From assembly GCF_900459225.1 (NCBI RefSeq), contig NZ_UHFH01000003.1:1208501-1272500 (forward strand): DNA of 64,000 nt. Direction: 5' to 3'. The position numbers were made by a program, and so were the translations under genes. Each line of letters opens with the position of its first letter. The stretch's first letter is position 1. The stretch is from Streptococcus dysgalactiae subsp. dysgalactiae (GTDB lineage Bacteria; Bacillota; Bacilli; Lactobacillales; Streptococcaceae). The notes below the pieces were generated by a model. It saw only the letters and a list, made by a program, of their open reading frames with translations. It did no database searches and was not told where the DNA came from. Shown piece by piece: positions 38,424-50,754 of the stretch.

Positions 38424-39554
38424 CTAATCTAATATAAACCGCTCAGCAACAGAATCACCTAAGAAAAGACCCTTTTTAGTCATTCTGACAAAGGCATCAT
38501 CTTTGACAAGCAGTCCTTGATCTTGAAGATCCCTAACAATAGTTCCATAGCGCTCCTCAAAAGAAATACCAAATTTTTCTTGAAATCGCTGGATGAAGAC
38601 TCCTGTCTTTTTACGTAATCCTAAAAAGAGTTCCTCTTCCATCATTTCCTCTTTGCGCAGCACTTCCTCATTTAGTCTAGCATTCCCTGCTTCAACTGCC
38701 TTAAGGTAGTGCTGAATCGGTACCCTATTTTGATAGCGAATGCCATTAAGGTAACCCGAAGCCCCTGCACCACATCCAAAATATTCAACATTATCCCAAT
38801 ACATCAAGTTATGACGACTTTCAAAACCAGGTTTGGTAAAATTGGAAATTTCATAATGCTCAAAACCATTAGCTTCCATTTCTGAAATAATATACTCAAA
38901 CATTTCCGCTTCCAAGTCTTCCGTTGGTAAGTTAAGTTTACCACGTCGCATTTTGTTCATAAAAACGGTGTGATGTTCCAAAATAAGGCTATAAAGACTA
39001 AGGTGGGGAATATCAAGTGCCAGAGCTTTAGCAACATTTTCCTTGACTTGAGCTAAGGTTTGACCTGGCAAAGCATAAATTAAATCAATGGAAATATTGT
39101 GAAAGCCTGCAGCTTTTAAATTAGCGATGGTGCTATAAATTTGTTCTTCATTATGGCTACGGCCAATCTGCTTTAATTGTTTATTATTAAAGGTTTGCAC
39201 ACCAAGCGAAATCCGGTTGACAGATGATTGTTTGAGCACTTCAATTTTATCTGGGGTTAAATCACCAGGATTGGCCTCAATAGTGAACTCTTCAAGATAA
39301 TCTAAATTGAGGTTTCGTTCAAGGTGACTTAATAAATACTTCAGCTGAGCTGCAGTAATCGCCGTTGGCGTTCCCCCTCCAATATAAAGAGTCTTTAAGT
39401 CATTAATGTCATAGGATTCGAATTCTTGAATCAGCGCTTCCAAGTAGGCATCAACAGGTTGATTTTGGATAAAGACTTTAGAAAAGTCACAATAGTAACA
39501 AATTTGTGTGCAAAAAGGAATATGCACATAAGCTGAGGTAGGTTTTTTTGACAT
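38424..39554 (-). CDS. hemW: Radical SAM protein HemW (oxygen-independent coproporphyrinogen oxidase-like)
   Basis: 376 residues. The iron-sulfur cluster cysteines are Cys15, Cys19 and Cys22 (FCTQICYYCDF). The GGGTPTAI and VNRISLGVQTF segments are typical. These streptococci make no haem, and the cysteine spacing of HemW without the HemN-specific extension suggests a haem chaperone. It is the first gene of the run to 36265. Confidence 0.9.
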   Translation of the reverse strand: MSKKPTSAYVHIPFCTQICYYCDFSKVFIQNQPVDAYLEALIQEFESYDINDLKTLYIGGGTPTAITAAQLKYLLSHLERNLNLDYLEEFTIEANPGDLTPDKIEVLKQSSVNRISLGVQTFNNKQLKQIGRSHNEEQIYSTIANLKAAGFHNISIDLIYALPGQTLAQVKENVAKALALDIPHLSLYSLILEHHTVFMNKMRRGKLNLPTEDLEAEMFEYIISEMEANGFEHYEISNFTKPGFESRHNLMYWDNVEYFGCGAGASGYLNGIRYQNRVPIQHYLKAVEAGNARLNEEVLRKEEMMEEELFLGLRKKTGVFIQRFQEKFGISFEERYGTIVRDLQDQGLLVKDDAFVRMTKKGLFLGDSVAERFILD

Positions 39555-39615
39555 GTTCTTATTATACCACTTTAGAGACCAAACGCCTCACTAAGAATAC
39601 CTTTCTACACTTTAC

Positions 39616-40257
39616 TCATGCTTTAAAGAGGTCTTTAACCAGTTGGCAAATCAACTTACCGTCAGTTGATTTAAAAGCCAAATCATCAACTTTCTGGTAA
39701 AAGCCATGGGCTTGGTAAAAGATTCTTGCTGCTCCTTGCTCAACTGTAACGGTTAGCTGTAAAGCGTTTCCCTTAGTAGCTGCCAAAAGATGCTCCTCAA
39801 TAGTAGTTAACATAGCTGGTGATATGACCTTTTGCTCTGCCTTGGTCAGTATTACTAAATCCATATGAACGGTTTCATTTGATTTTTCTAACACAAGCAA
39901 AGCCAGTCTAGAGCCATTACGAAGTAACTGTAAAACTTCTTTTTCATCCTCAACTGCAGCTTCAAAGGTCTGAATAGCCCCTACGCTGGATAAAGAGTGA
40001 CAAGCTATTTCTTCATCCCTTAACAGCTGTCTGCCTACTTGTGTGGAAAGGGGCATAACATAAAACGAAGGCGTGTCTAGCAAGCGCGCAAAACTTTTAG
40101 TTAACTGCTTAATGCGACGGTTTTGAATATCTTCTTTTGGGGTTTGATAAACATATGAAGCATAACCATCTTGAAATTCAGGAATCATGTCTAAGTAAAG
40201 TTTGGCTGCAAAAGGAGGCAGTAAGTCCGCTAGTTTTTCGATTTGCTGTTTTGTCAT
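39616..40257 (-). CDS. Hypothetical protein, GNAT-like C-terminal half
   Basis: 213 residues. The late segment TVEQGAARIFYQAHGFYQKVDDLAF is like the acetyl-CoA-binding end of GNAT acetyltransferases (A-x-x-F-Y-x-x-x-G-F). The N-terminal half is unrecognised. It may be an acetyltransferase, but the signature is short. It lies 123 bases after glmM, beyond a terminator. Confidence 0.6.
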   Translation of the reverse strand: MTKQQIEKLADLLPPFAAKLYLDMIPEFQDGYASYVYQTPKEDIQNRRIKQLTKSFARLLDTPSFYVMPLSTQVGRQLLRDEEIACHSLSSVGAIQTFEAAVEDEKEVLQLLRNGSRLALLVLEKSNETVHMDLVILTKAEQKVISPAMLTTIEEHLLAATKGNALQLTVTVEQGAARIFYQAHGFYQKVDDLAFKSTDGKLICQLVKDLFKA

Positions 40258-40291
40258 CCGATATCCTTTCTCTTCTACTTTAGCAATTTAT

Positions 40292-40328
40292 AAAAAGAGA
40301 CTTGAGCTAAACGCCCCAAGCCTCTTTC
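40292..40328 (-). terminator. Terminator after glmM
   Basis: AAAGAGACTTGAG pairs with the CCCAAGCCTCTTT arm, with two wobble pairs, and U-rich ends. Confidence 0.65.
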
Positions 40329-40380
40329 CAATTGTTGACAGAAGCCTTAGAATTAAGGTTTCTTGTTTGTACTCAACTCG

Positions 40381-41736
40381 TTAGTTATCGCATCCGATTT
40401 CTGTACGGACTACATCAGCAATAGTATCGACATAATAATCAACTTCGGCATCTGTTGGCGCCTCTGCCATGACACGAAGAAGAGGTTCTGTACCACTCGG
40501 TCTCACGAGAATACGACCATTACCAGCCATTTCATCCTCCATTTTTGCAATGATGTTAGCAATAGCTGGAACTTCCATAGCACGTTCTTTCATGCTGTTT
40601 TTCACACGAATATTAACCAGCTTTTGAGGGTAAATGGTTACTTCAGCAGCTAATTCCGAAAGTGATTTTCCAGTTTCCTTCATCACCTTAGTTAATTGGA
40701 TAGCTGTCAACTGACCATCTCCAGTGGTATTGTAGTCCATGATAATGACATGGCCTGATTGCTCACCACCGAGATTGTATCCTGAGCGACGCATTTCTTC
40801 AACCACATAGCGGTCTCCAACTGCTGTAATTGCTTTATTTATACCTTGTTTATCTAAAGCTTTATGAAAACCGAGGTTAGACATCACCGTTGTGACAATG
40901 GTATTGTGAGCAAGAAGTCTTTTTTCTGACAAGTATTTACCAATGATAAACATAATACGATCGCCGTCAACAATCTCGCCAGTTTCGTCCACGGCAATCA
41001 GACGGTCGCTATCGCCGTCAAAGGCTAAACCAAGATCTGCTCCTGTTTCCTTAACTAACTCTTGAAGCTGTTCTGGATGCGTTGAACCAACACCGTCATT
41101 AATATTAAGACCATTTGGTTTTTCACCAATGACAGCAATTTCTGCATTTAAATCTAAAAAGACATCACGTGCTGACACTGAAGCAGCTCCATTAGCAGTG
41201 TCTAAGGCAACTGTCATACCACTTAAGTCAGTACCTGTTGTTACCAAGAACTTTTCATATTTACGAAGTCCTTCTGGATAATCTACCAAGGTTCCAAGTC
41301 CTTCTGCACTTGGGCGAGGAAGCGTGTCCTCCGGAGCATCTAAGAGAGCTTCAATTTCCAATTCTTGGTCATCAGCTAACTTAAACCCATCATTCCCAAA
41401 GAATTTAATACCATTGTCAAGCGCAGGGTTATGACTCGCAGAAATCATCACACCAGCACTTGCTTTTTCAGTTCTAACTAAATAAGAGACACCAGGTGTC
41501 GCTAAAACACCAAGTTTATAAACTTCAATACCAACAGATAGTAGACCAGCAATCAAGGCTGACTCCAACATTTCTCCTGAAATACGGGTGTCACGCGCCA
41601 CAAAAACTTTAGGTCTCTCGGTCTCATGTTGACTCAAAACATAACCACCGAAGCGGCCCAGTTTAAAAGCCAACTCAGGTGTCAGTTCAACATTTGCTTC
41701 GCCACGAACACCATCTGTTCCAAAATATTTTCCCAT
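40381..41736 (-). CDS. glmM: Phosphoglucosamine mutase
   Basis: Turns glucosamine-6-phosphate into the 1-phosphate for UDP-GlcNAc and peptidoglycan. 451 residues; the phosphoserine is Ser101 (VMISASHNP), the metal loop DGDSDRL, the sugar loop GGEQSGH and the phosphate site RPSGTEP. It is encoded after cdaA-cdaR. In Gram-positive bacteria these three form a conserved operon in which CdaR and GlmM both modulate CdaA. Confidence 0.98.
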   Translation of the reverse strand: MGKYFGTDGVRGEANVELTPELAFKLGRFGGYVLSQHETERPKVFVARDTRISGEMLESALIAGLLSVGIEVYKLGVLATPGVSYLVRTEKASAGVMISASHNPALDNGIKFFGNDGFKLADDQELEIEALLDAPEDTLPRPSAEGLGTLVDYPEGLRKYEKFLVTTGTDLSGMTVALDTANGAASVSARDVFLDLNAEIAVIGEKPNGLNINDGVGSTHPEQLQELVKETGADLGLAFDGDSDRLIAVDETGEIVDGDRIMFIIGKYLSEKRLLAHNTIVTTVMSNLGFHKALDKQGINKAITAVGDRYVVEEMRRSGYNLGGEQSGHVIIMDYNTTGDGQLTAIQLTKVMKETGKSLSELAAEVTIYPQKLVNIRVKNSMKERAMEVPAIANIIAKMEDEMAGNGRILVRPSGTEPLLRVMAEAPTDAEVDYYVDTIADVVRTEIGCDN

Positions 41737-41789
41737 AATTTATATAAGCCTAATGGCTTCCTCCATTCAATTTTCTTAGCTATTATCCA

Positions 41790-42746
41790 TTATTTTTTAG
41801 TAGTTGTCAACTGAACGGTCACTACTGAGGGCTCAATAGAAACCTGATTAGATGACAAACTCACAGTCTTACTCGTATTTTTAGTGACATCAGAGATGTT
41901 GACTTCTGCTACAATTTCGTTAATGGCTTCTAGGGCCTCTCGACTTCCTGAAATAAGAGCAGTCTGTTTTGACAATTTATATTGAATATCTGATAACCGG
42001 TCATCCATTACACCAACCGCTTCAACCCTAATCGGTACAGACTTAGTGATCCGCTTAACCCCGACAAACAAGTTAGCTTTTGCCGGATCTATAGCACTAG
42101 CCAAAATCGTTCCATCAGCAGAAACAGCTTGAAGCGTTACCCGACTACTGTAATTAGCATCCAATACCTGATCATCTGGTAATTTTGCCACAACATGATC
42201 AATCAAAGCAATGGTTGAGTCATCACTGGTCACTTCAACCCTATCAATCCCTGTTTCAATTTTATTGATTTCATAACCATTGGCAATCTGTTTGGCATCA
42301 ACTGCTCCTCGAACTGGAAACATTTTGGATTCTTTTTTACCAATAATCACTGAAATCTTATCCGGTGATACCGTAGCGGTTACCCCAGAAGGTAAATTTT
42401 CCACTTTCAGGTCGACTGTGGCAGTGCCTGGATGACTCTTTGTTAAATCCGCAACGATTTTAAAACTGCGAGTATCACTATTTACTTCAGAATCCAATTT
42501 AACACGATTAGTCGATGTTAGATAAACTTCAGTGCCATAAGAGTAGCCACTGATAAAGTATTTTTCACTGTCATATTTCATGTCAATAGGAACATCTTTG
42601 AGACTATGCGTATAGGTTTCAATCGGACTATAGGTTTGCGAACCAGAATTATTATGGTTACTAGACGCAGCTGTCAAAAATAACAGAATGGCAAAAAAGA
42701 CCGAAACTAGCCCTAACCAAGGGCGGCTATTTAAAAATCGTTTCAT
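41790..42746 (-). CDS. cdaR: CdaA regulatory protein CdaR (YbbR domains)
   Basis: About 318 residues from ATG 42746, whose bases overlap the cdaA stop (ATGA) and which has GGAGG nine bases ahead. One N-terminal membrane segment (LGLVSVFFAILLFLTAAS) is followed by several extracellular YbbR repeats, for example PIETYTHSLKDVPID and SVPIRVEAVG. It binds and tunes the diadenylate cyclase. Confidence 0.93.
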   Translation of the reverse strand: MKRFLNSRPWLGLVSVFFAILLFLTAASSNHNNSGSQTYSPIETYTHSLKDVPIDMKYDSEKYFISGYSYGTEVYLTSTNRVKLDSEVNSDTRSFKIVADLTKSHPGTATVDLKVENLPSGVTATVSPDKISVIIGKKESKMFPVRGAVDAKQIANGYEINKIETGIDRVEVTSDDSTIALIDHVVAKLPDDQVLDANYSSRVTLQAVSADGTILASAIDPAKANLFVGVKRITKSVPIRVEAVGVMDDRLSDIQYKLSKQTALISGSREALEAINEIVAEVNISDVTKNTSKTVSLSSNQVSIEPSVVTVQLTTTKK

Positions 42747-43594
42747 TTGCCTTGTCCTCCTAGAATTTTCTTGTACCATGGTAAAGTCATCGTTGGTTCA
42801 CTGATTAAATAAGTTCGCAAAACAGTCTCAAATTCTTCTGCAGTCAGATCATGTAAAAATTGTCCTTTACGGGCAACCGAGGTGGCTCCTGTTTCTTCTG
42901 AAACAATAATAGTTAAGGCATCTGAGTTTTCAGATAGGCCAATTGCTGCTCGGTGCCTTGTCCCAAATTCCTTAGAAATTGTCATGGATTCTGACAAAGG
43001 TAGGTAAGCACTAGCTGCTACTATTTTATTATGGCCAACAATGACTGCACCATCATGCAGTGGAGTGTTAGGAATAAAAATATTGATTAAGAGTTGGCTG
43101 GAAATATCTGCATTTAAAGGGATTCCTGTGGCAATGTATTCTTGTAAGGTTTGAGTCTGCTCAATAGCAATCAAAGCACCGATTTTTCGAGGACCCATAT
43201 AAGCAACAGACTTGATTAATGCGTCTACTAAGGCTTCTTCACTGCTAACCGTTTGCTTTTGTAAAAAGACCTGTGTAGAGCGACCAAATTTTTCAAGTCC
43301 TGCACGGATTTCTGGCGCAAAAATCACAACCCCAGCGATAACCCCATACGTAATAACCTGGTTCATCAAATAGGTAATAGTGGTGAAACCAATCCATTCC
43401 GCCATAAACCGAATAATCAAAAAGAAAATAACCCCCTGCACCAAGGACATGATTTTGGTACCTGTCAAGGCCTTAATAAAACGATAAATCAAGTAAGCCA
43501 CAATCAAAATATCCAAGAGATGCACCGCTAGCATCCAGGGATCAGAAAATAAACTCAATAAAAACTTGGTGTCAATACTAGATAAATTACTCAT
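42743..43594 (-). CDS. cdaA: Diadenylate cyclase CdaA
   Basis: Makes c-di-AMP, which controls potassium and osmolyte balance. 283 residues: three membrane helices (about 22-40, 50-68 and 76-93), then the DAC domain with DGA (181-183, PLHDGAVIV) and RHRAA (213-217). It is the first gene of cdaA-cdaR-glmM and is divergent from murT-gatD. Confidence 0.97.
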   Translation of the reverse strand: MSNLSSIDTKFLLSLFSDPWMLAVHLLDILIVAYLIYRFIKALTGTKIMSLVQGVIFFLIIRFMAEWIGFTTITYLMNQVITYGVIAGVVIFAPEIRAGLEKFGRSTQVFLQKQTVSSEEALVDALIKSVAYMGPRKIGALIAIEQTQTLQEYIATGIPLNADISSQLLINIFIPNTPLHDGAVIVGHNKIVAASAYLPLSESMTISKEFGTRHRAAIGLSENSDALTIIVSEETGATSVARKGQFLHDLTAEEFETVLRTYLISEPTMTLPWYKKILGGQGK

Positions 43595-43688
43595 ACAACT
43601 CTCATTTCTATGTAAAAATAGATATCATTAACATTATATCATGATTCGTGACGTTTTTCTCTATCTAAAATTAAGAAACTTATGCTAA

Positions 43689-45832
<2,144 letters not shown>

Positions 45833-45856
45833 GTTCTTTTTTCATATCGTCAAACA

Positions 45857-45894
45857 AAAACTCCTAAGCGGGACATGTCCCGCTTAGGAGTTTT
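45857..45894. terminator. Bidirectional terminator between gatD and lplA
   Basis: AAAACTCCTAAGCGGGACA (45857-45875) and its exact complement (45876-45894) make a 19-bp perfect palindrome with A and T flanks. Confidence 0.9.
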
Positions 45895-45936
45895 ATTATT
45901 TTTCCTTCTTACAGAATTTCTCAGTGCTTAAAATCA

Positions 45937-46926
45937 TTAAGCAACAATAGCTTTAGCAACTTCTTCAACGGTCATACGTGAGAAGTATTGAGTCGTATCA
46001 ATCGTTTGCAAACGTTCAAGAACATCCCGGTACTCATATTTACAACCAATTAATAGGTTCTCAATATCTTGAACATCTTTGATTCCAAAGAAATCACCAT
46101 AGATTTTAAGGTTTTTAATAATAGAATTTTCAACATTTGCGAAGGTTGAAATTTTACCTGCAGGGTAACGAACATTGCGTTCAATAGTGTACTCTGGAGC
46201 TTTCCCATAAGTCCAGTCCCAGCTACCAAATTGCTCTTTGGCAGATTGTTCAATCTTAGCTAACTCATCTTCTGACAAGACATATTCTGTCATATCTGGG
46301 TAAGTTTCTTTCATTTTGGCCAAGATTTTATCTGAAAATTCCTCAACGGTAATTTTTTCTGGTAATTCATTTAAAATATTGGTCACGCGAGCACGAACAG
46401 ACTTCACTCCTTTAGACTCAATCTTGTCCTTACTTACTTTAAGAGCATCGCCAAGAACGGTCATATCCACATCAAACAAAAGGCAACCATGGTGCATCAT
46501 GCGACCCTTGTAATAGGCTTGAGCATTACCACAGATTTTTTTGCCATCAATCTCAATATCATTACGACCTGTAAAATTAGCTGTCACACCTAAATCAGCT
46601 AAAGTCGCAATCACAGGTTGTGAGAAAGTTTTGAAATCAAAAGCCCCTTCAGCTGTTTTGTTAGAAATAATGGTGTAGTTCAAATTATTCAAATCATGGT
46701 AAACCGCACCACCACCAGACAAACGTCGCACAACATGAATACCATGTTCATCAATGTATTCTTTATTGATTTCTTGAATTGTGTTTTGATGTTTGCCAAT
46801 AATAATAGCCGGCTCATTGATCCAAAGGATAAACAATTCGTCTTCTTCCACTAGTTCTCTAAAAGCATAAGCTTCCAGAGCAATGTTAAAGGCAGGATTT
46901 TGACTTTTGTTAACGATGTATTTCAT
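45937..46926 (-). CDS. lplA: Lipoate-protein ligase
   Basis: 329 residues. The lipoyl-AMP loop RRLSGGGAVYHDLNN is clear, with FTGRNDIEIDGKKICGNAQA and KSVRARVTN further on. The C-terminal accessory domain is present. It attaches scavenged lipoate to E2 and other lipoyl domains. The acoC and acoL genes upstream both encode such domains, so the context fits. Confidence 0.94.
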   Translation of the reverse strand: MKYIVNKSQNPAFNIALEAYAFRELVEEDELFILWINEPAIIIGKHQNTIQEINKEYIDEHGIHVVRRLSGGGAVYHDLNNLNYTIISNKTAEGAFDFKTFSQPVIATLADLGVTANFTGRNDIEIDGKKICGNAQAYYKGRMMHHGCLLFDVDMTVLGDALKVSKDKIESKGVKSVRARVTNILNELPEKITVEEFSDKILAKMKETYPDMTEYVLSEDELAKIEQSAKEQFGSWDWTYGKAPEYTIERNVRYPAGKISTFANVENSIIKNLKIYGDFFGIKDVQDIENLLIGCKYEYRDVLERLQTIDTTQYFSRMTVEEVAKAIVA

Positions 46927-47009
46927 AGGAAAAAAGTCCTTTCAAAAATATGTAATCTACTTCTCTAGTATAATGAAAACAAGCCTAAATGACAAGCTTT
47001 CTAGACCAA

Positions 47010-48123
47010 CTAACTAAGGGTAATATTACCAAAAGCGTTGGTGATGAGTAATTGACGAGGATGGGTCCCTTCACGATAGTAATGGCAACTTGTAGATTGT
47101 TGACCAAAAATATGACAACTTCCAAAATCTGTTGTCACATCAATAGTCACTTCTGTCTGATCTTGAGGTAAAAGTCTGACATCAGCATTACCACTAGCCA
47201 TCTCTAAAAGCATGCGTTCAAAATTACTATTTTCAAGTGCCACATCACCATTAGCCAGCCTCATTTCAACTTGGCATAATTGACTCTGATTGATATGCGT
47301 ATCCCCATTCTGATTATCAATGATGAGTCGATCTGAGCAAGTCCCGTTAGTCATTCCGATGTCGCCATTGTAACAGATAAGGTGAGTGTTAGCACTCTGG
47401 CTTTCTTGCCAGCTCATATCACCATTATTTAATTCCAGCTTTAGGTCTTGGAAATGACAATTCGAGAAACTGATATCTCCATTGACTAAAAAGCCTGATA
47501 ATTGCTCAGCGGAAATAGCTCTTGCCTTAACATTACCATTGGTTAGGGTAAGCTGACATGTTTTGACAGCAAGACTTTCTATGTCGCCATCGGACGATAC
47601 CAGATGGATAGCAAGATTTGTAAGAGTCAGTCCTTTGGGAACTAATAAGGTCAGCTTAGGTAACAAAAAATCAGGAACTTTGTCAGTTACTAGATTCAAA
47701 AAACGGAAGTTTTGCTTGGGTCTTGGTTTTACTTGTTTAATACTAAATTGCTCATCTCCTTGTTCTATCTGCAGAAAGGTCGAGAGGTTAGAAGGATAAT
47801 CTAAAGTTAGCTGAGTAACGTCAGCTTCTCTAATCATGAGGTCAATATCCTCTAAGAAAACGGAAACTTTTTTGGTCACTACAACCTTGCTATCTTCAAG
47901 CGCCATGAATTCTCTCATCTCCATGGGAATGCCTTGTACCTTCATCTCTGATAACAAGTCTTGAGCAACTTGGTGGGGGGTCACCAAGTTCAGCAAGAGC
48001 ATCGCTGGACTCTCCTACTTCTGCCAAATACTCTGTGAAAAAGACTAGTGCCTCTTCTCTAGCCTGAACAGGTAAACTGCTTAGGTCATGCTCTAATACT
48101 TGTAAAAAATCTTGCCTCATCAT
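47010..48123 (-). pseudogene. DUF1700/DUF4097 envelope-stress-type protein, frameshifted in a six-base homopolymer
   Basis: The gene starts MMRQDFLQVLEHDLSSLPVQ (HAAS/DUF1700 domain, ATG 48123 overlapping the PadR stop, GGAG seven bases before). After ALAELGDP a run of six C (six G on the plus strand, 47974-47979) shifts the frame; with five C the sequence would run straight on as GDPHQVAQDLLSEMKVQG. The rest is a repetitive beta-helix DUF4097 domain with repeated NGD/GDI motifs (LTNGNVKA, LVNGDISF, LNNGDMSW, CYNGDIGM). As read, the product is truncated after about 60 residues of DUF1700. Confidence 0.85.
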
Positions 48124-48434
48124 TTTGTTTCTCCTTTTGCCAATGCTAAGATAGCTGCCGAATAACGCAGCCATTCCTTCTCCAAAAATAGCAACTGTTC
48201 ATACCCTTTCTCAGTTGGTTGGTAATACTTCCGTTGTCTCCCCTGATGAGCTTCCGTGTATGTCGATAGCCACCCATTTAACTCCATTTTCTTTAAAATA
48301 GGATAAAGGGTAGATTCCTTGATAGGGGTTAATTGCCGCAACTGCTGACAGATATCATAGCCATAAGAAGCTTTTTGCCCTACCATTCCCAATACTAAAA
48401 ACTCAATCACAGGGGATGGTACTGGATAATACAT
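48120..48434 (-). CDS. PadR-family transcriptional regulator
   Basis: About 104 residues from ATG 48434, which has GGAGG five bases upstream (the frame extends four codons further). KASYGYDICQQLRQL, PIKESTLYPILKKMELNGWL and GRQRKYYQPTEKG are the winged-helix landmarks of PadR. It is co-transcribed with the DUF1700/DUF4097 gene, a common pairing. The AT-rich inverted region at about 48455-48490 may be its own operator. Confidence 0.9.
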   Translation of the reverse strand: MYYPVPSPVIEFLVLGMVGQKASYGYDICQQLRQLTPIKESTLYPILKKMELNGWLSTYTEAHQGRQRKYYQPTEKGYEQLLFLEKEWLRYSAAILALAKGETK

Positions 48435-48600
48435 GGTCACCTCCATAGATTTATTTTATTTATATACTTAATTTAAATATATATAAAATATAACTCTATC
48501 ATGAGATTTTGTCAAGCTAAAACGGGCCCTCTAGCTTGATTGAGTTCTTAATACTGGAAAGTTTTTAGAGAGTATTAGATGAAATCGTCTTCTCCATAAG

Positions 48601-48634
48601 AAATAGCTGTAGAACCATGGTTCTACAGCTATTT
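48601..48634. terminator. Terminator after acoL
   Basis: AAATAGCTGTAGAACCA and its exact complement, a 17-bp perfect palindrome. Confidence 0.85.
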
Positions 48635-48664
48635 TATTTATTCTGAGGTAAGATTTGACGACAA

Positions 48665-50428
48665 TTATTTGCGTTTTGGTGGGTTGTGGATAGCTTCACC
48701 AAGAACATCTGCAAAGGCTTCATACATCACTTCAGAGAAGGTTGGGTGTCCATGAATTGATAATAACAATTCATCAACTGTTAATTCTGATTCCATAATT
48801 GTTGCTGCTTCGTTAATCATTTCTGCTGCAGTTGGACCAATAATATGAACACCTAAGATTTCATGGTATTTGGCATCAGCAATAACTTTAACAAAACCAT
48901 GTGCTTCATTTGAAGCAATCGCGCGTCCGTTACCGGTAAAGCTATTTTTTCCGATAAGCACATCACCATATTGCTCACGAGCTTGTTCTTCAGTTAAACC
49001 AACCATTGCCACTTCAGGGTGTGTGTAAACAGCCGCTGGTGTGTATTTAAGGTTAGCTTTACGAGTTGTGTTACCATGCATAGCATTTTCTGCAGCCACT
49101 TCACCCATACGGTAAGCAGCATGAGCAAGCATTTTAGTTCCGTTAACGTCACCTGGTGCATAGATACCTGGAATTGATGTCTCTTGGTAGTCATTAACTT
49201 TGATACGGTTACGATCCATTTCAAGGTTAAGGTTTTCAAGACCGTTCATTTGTGGTACACGTCCGATAGAAAGCAAGGCTTTTTCAGCGACAACTTCTTC
49301 ACCATTGTTAAGTTTCAAGGTCAATTGGTTATTTGCTTCAACAATTTCAGAGACACCAACAGATGTTTTGATCTTCATACCTTTCTTAGAAAGGATTTTT
49401 TGAAGTTCAAAAGATACTTCTTTATCCATAGCTGGGATAATGCGGTCAGCCATTTCAATAACGGTAACATCAACACCGTAAGATGCCCAAACAAGTCCAA
49501 GCTCGATACCAACAACACCACCACCCATAACTGCTAGTGATTTTGGCATTTCACGGAGGTCAAGGATATCGTCAGACGTTAAGACAAGTTTAGAGTCAAT
49601 ACCTGGGATATTGATACGTGATACTTTAGAACCTGTAGCAAGGATAACGTTGCGACCCTTAATGGTTTGTGATCCAATAGTAACTGTCTTATCAGGGTTT
49701 ACTTGAGCAAGCCCGTTAAAGATAGTGACTTTATTAGCCTTTAGAAGACCTTGAACGCCGCCTGTTAATGTTTTAACAACAGTGTTCTTGAAGTCAACTG
49801 TTTTATCCATGTCAATGGTATAGTTAGTTGAGGCAAGATTAATCCCACGTCCTGCTGCGATCTTGATACCATCAAGAATTTCAGCATTTTTAAGGTAAGT
49901 TTTGGTTGGAATACATCCTACGTTCAAGCAAGTTCCACCAAATTCAGATTTCTCAACGATTGCAATTTTACCACCAAGTTGGGCACCACGAATAGCTGCA
50001 TAATAACCTGCAGGTCCACCACCGACAACGATGATGTCATACTCATCATCAGCAAGTACAGCTTTTGGTGCAGCTGAAGCAGCTTGAACTGGTGCCTTTG
50101 GTACTTCAAGTCCGGCAGCTTCTAAATCTTCTGTTGTACGAGCAACATTCACATCTGAAGCAGCGGGGCTAGAAACCTCAACAGATTCACCTTCTGCACC
50201 GATGTAACCAATAACTTCTGTTACAGGTACTGTTTCACCGGCTTGACGTGTAATTTTAAGAAGAACACCTGAGTCTTCTGCTTCAAGTTCCATATTGGTT
50301 TTATCTGACATGATTTCAAGAAGAATATCGCCTTCATTGACAGTATCACCTTCTTGTTTTTTCCACTCGATGATTTCACCTTCTGCCATGTCAACACCGA
50401 GTTTCGGCATAATAATTTCAACAGCCAT
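48665..50428 (-). CDS. acoL: Dihydrolipoyl dehydrogenase (E3) with N-terminal lipoyl domain
   Basis: 587 residues. Residues 1-78 are a lipoyl domain with the modified lysine at 43 (SDKTNME). A linker follows, then the flavoenzyme with FAD motif GGGPAGYYAAIRGAQLGG, redox disulfide GGTCLNVGCIPTK, NAD motif GGGVVGIELGL and the C-terminal HGHPTFSE. It reoxidises the dihydrolipoyl groups of AcoC. The extra lipoyl domain is known in Gram-positive aco/pdh E3 proteins. It is separated from acoC by a 326-base structured region. Confidence 0.95.
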   Translation of the reverse strand: MAVEIIMPKLGVDMAEGEIIEWKKQEGDTVNEGDILLEIMSDKTNMELEAEDSGVLLKITRQAGETVPVTEVIGYIGAEGESVEVSSPAASDVNVARTTEDLEAAGLEVPKAPVQAASAAPKAVLADDEYDIIVVGGGPAGYYAAIRGAQLGGKIAIVEKSEFGGTCLNVGCIPTKTYLKNAEILDGIKIAAGRGINLASTNYTIDMDKTVDFKNTVVKTLTGGVQGLLKANKVTIFNGLAQVNPDKTVTIGSQTIKGRNVILATGSKVSRINIPGIDSKLVLTSDDILDLREMPKSLAVMGGGVVGIELGLVWASYGVDVTVIEMADRIIPAMDKEVSFELQKILSKKGMKIKTSVGVSEIVEANNQLTLKLNNGEEVVAEKALLSIGRVPQMNGLENLNLEMDRNRIKVNDYQETSIPGIYAPGDVNGTKMLAHAAYRMGEVAAENAMHGNTTRKANLKYTPAAVYTHPEVAMVGLTEEQAREQYGDVLIGKNSFTGNGRAIASNEAHGFVKVIADAKYHEILGVHIIGPTAAEMINEAATIMESELTVDELLLSIHGHPTFSEVMYEAFADVLGEAIHNPPKRK

Positions 50429-50429
50429 A

Positions 50430-50622
50430 ATTTAAGATACCAAGAGCGAGGAGAAAGCGATTGAATTTTTGCGGTAAGTCAGAAATCTTTGATTTTGTTG
50501 ACGCACCCACGTCAGGACGACTAGGACTTTCCGAAACAAAAATTGAGGAAAGTTCAGACGTCTACGACGCTAAGATTAGCCAACTCTTACCACTTTTATC
50601 CGAGCTTTCCGCTCGAGTTCAA
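50430..50622 (-). repeat. Leader repeat element, copy 2 (between acoC and acoL)
   Basis: The ends GATACCAAGAGCGAGGAGAA and TCCGAGCTTTCCGCTCGAGT match the ends of the element before deoD. The middle contains long imperfect inverted repeats, for example GTCAGGACGACTAGGACTTTCC against GTCGTAGACGTCTGAACTTTCC on the other strand, around a short loop. The transcript upstream of acoL should fold strongly. The short plus-strand frame across it (50461-50700) looks accidental. Confidence 0.5.
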
Positions 50623-50754
50623 TCGCTTATCACTCATTTCCATGAAATCTCCTCGTTCTACATCCTTTCTATATTTTTGAGAAAAGGGCACCAAGCCTAA
50701 ACTTAGCAAAATCCCTTTTATTAATCAATGCTTTTCTTTTTTAAAACTGATTGA

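Noticed and set aside
50461-50700. Plus-strand open frame of 79 codons between acoC and acoL
   Set aside because: No ribosome site, and it runs across the structured repeat element; homology of the ends to the deoD leader shows the DNA is conserved as a non-coding element.
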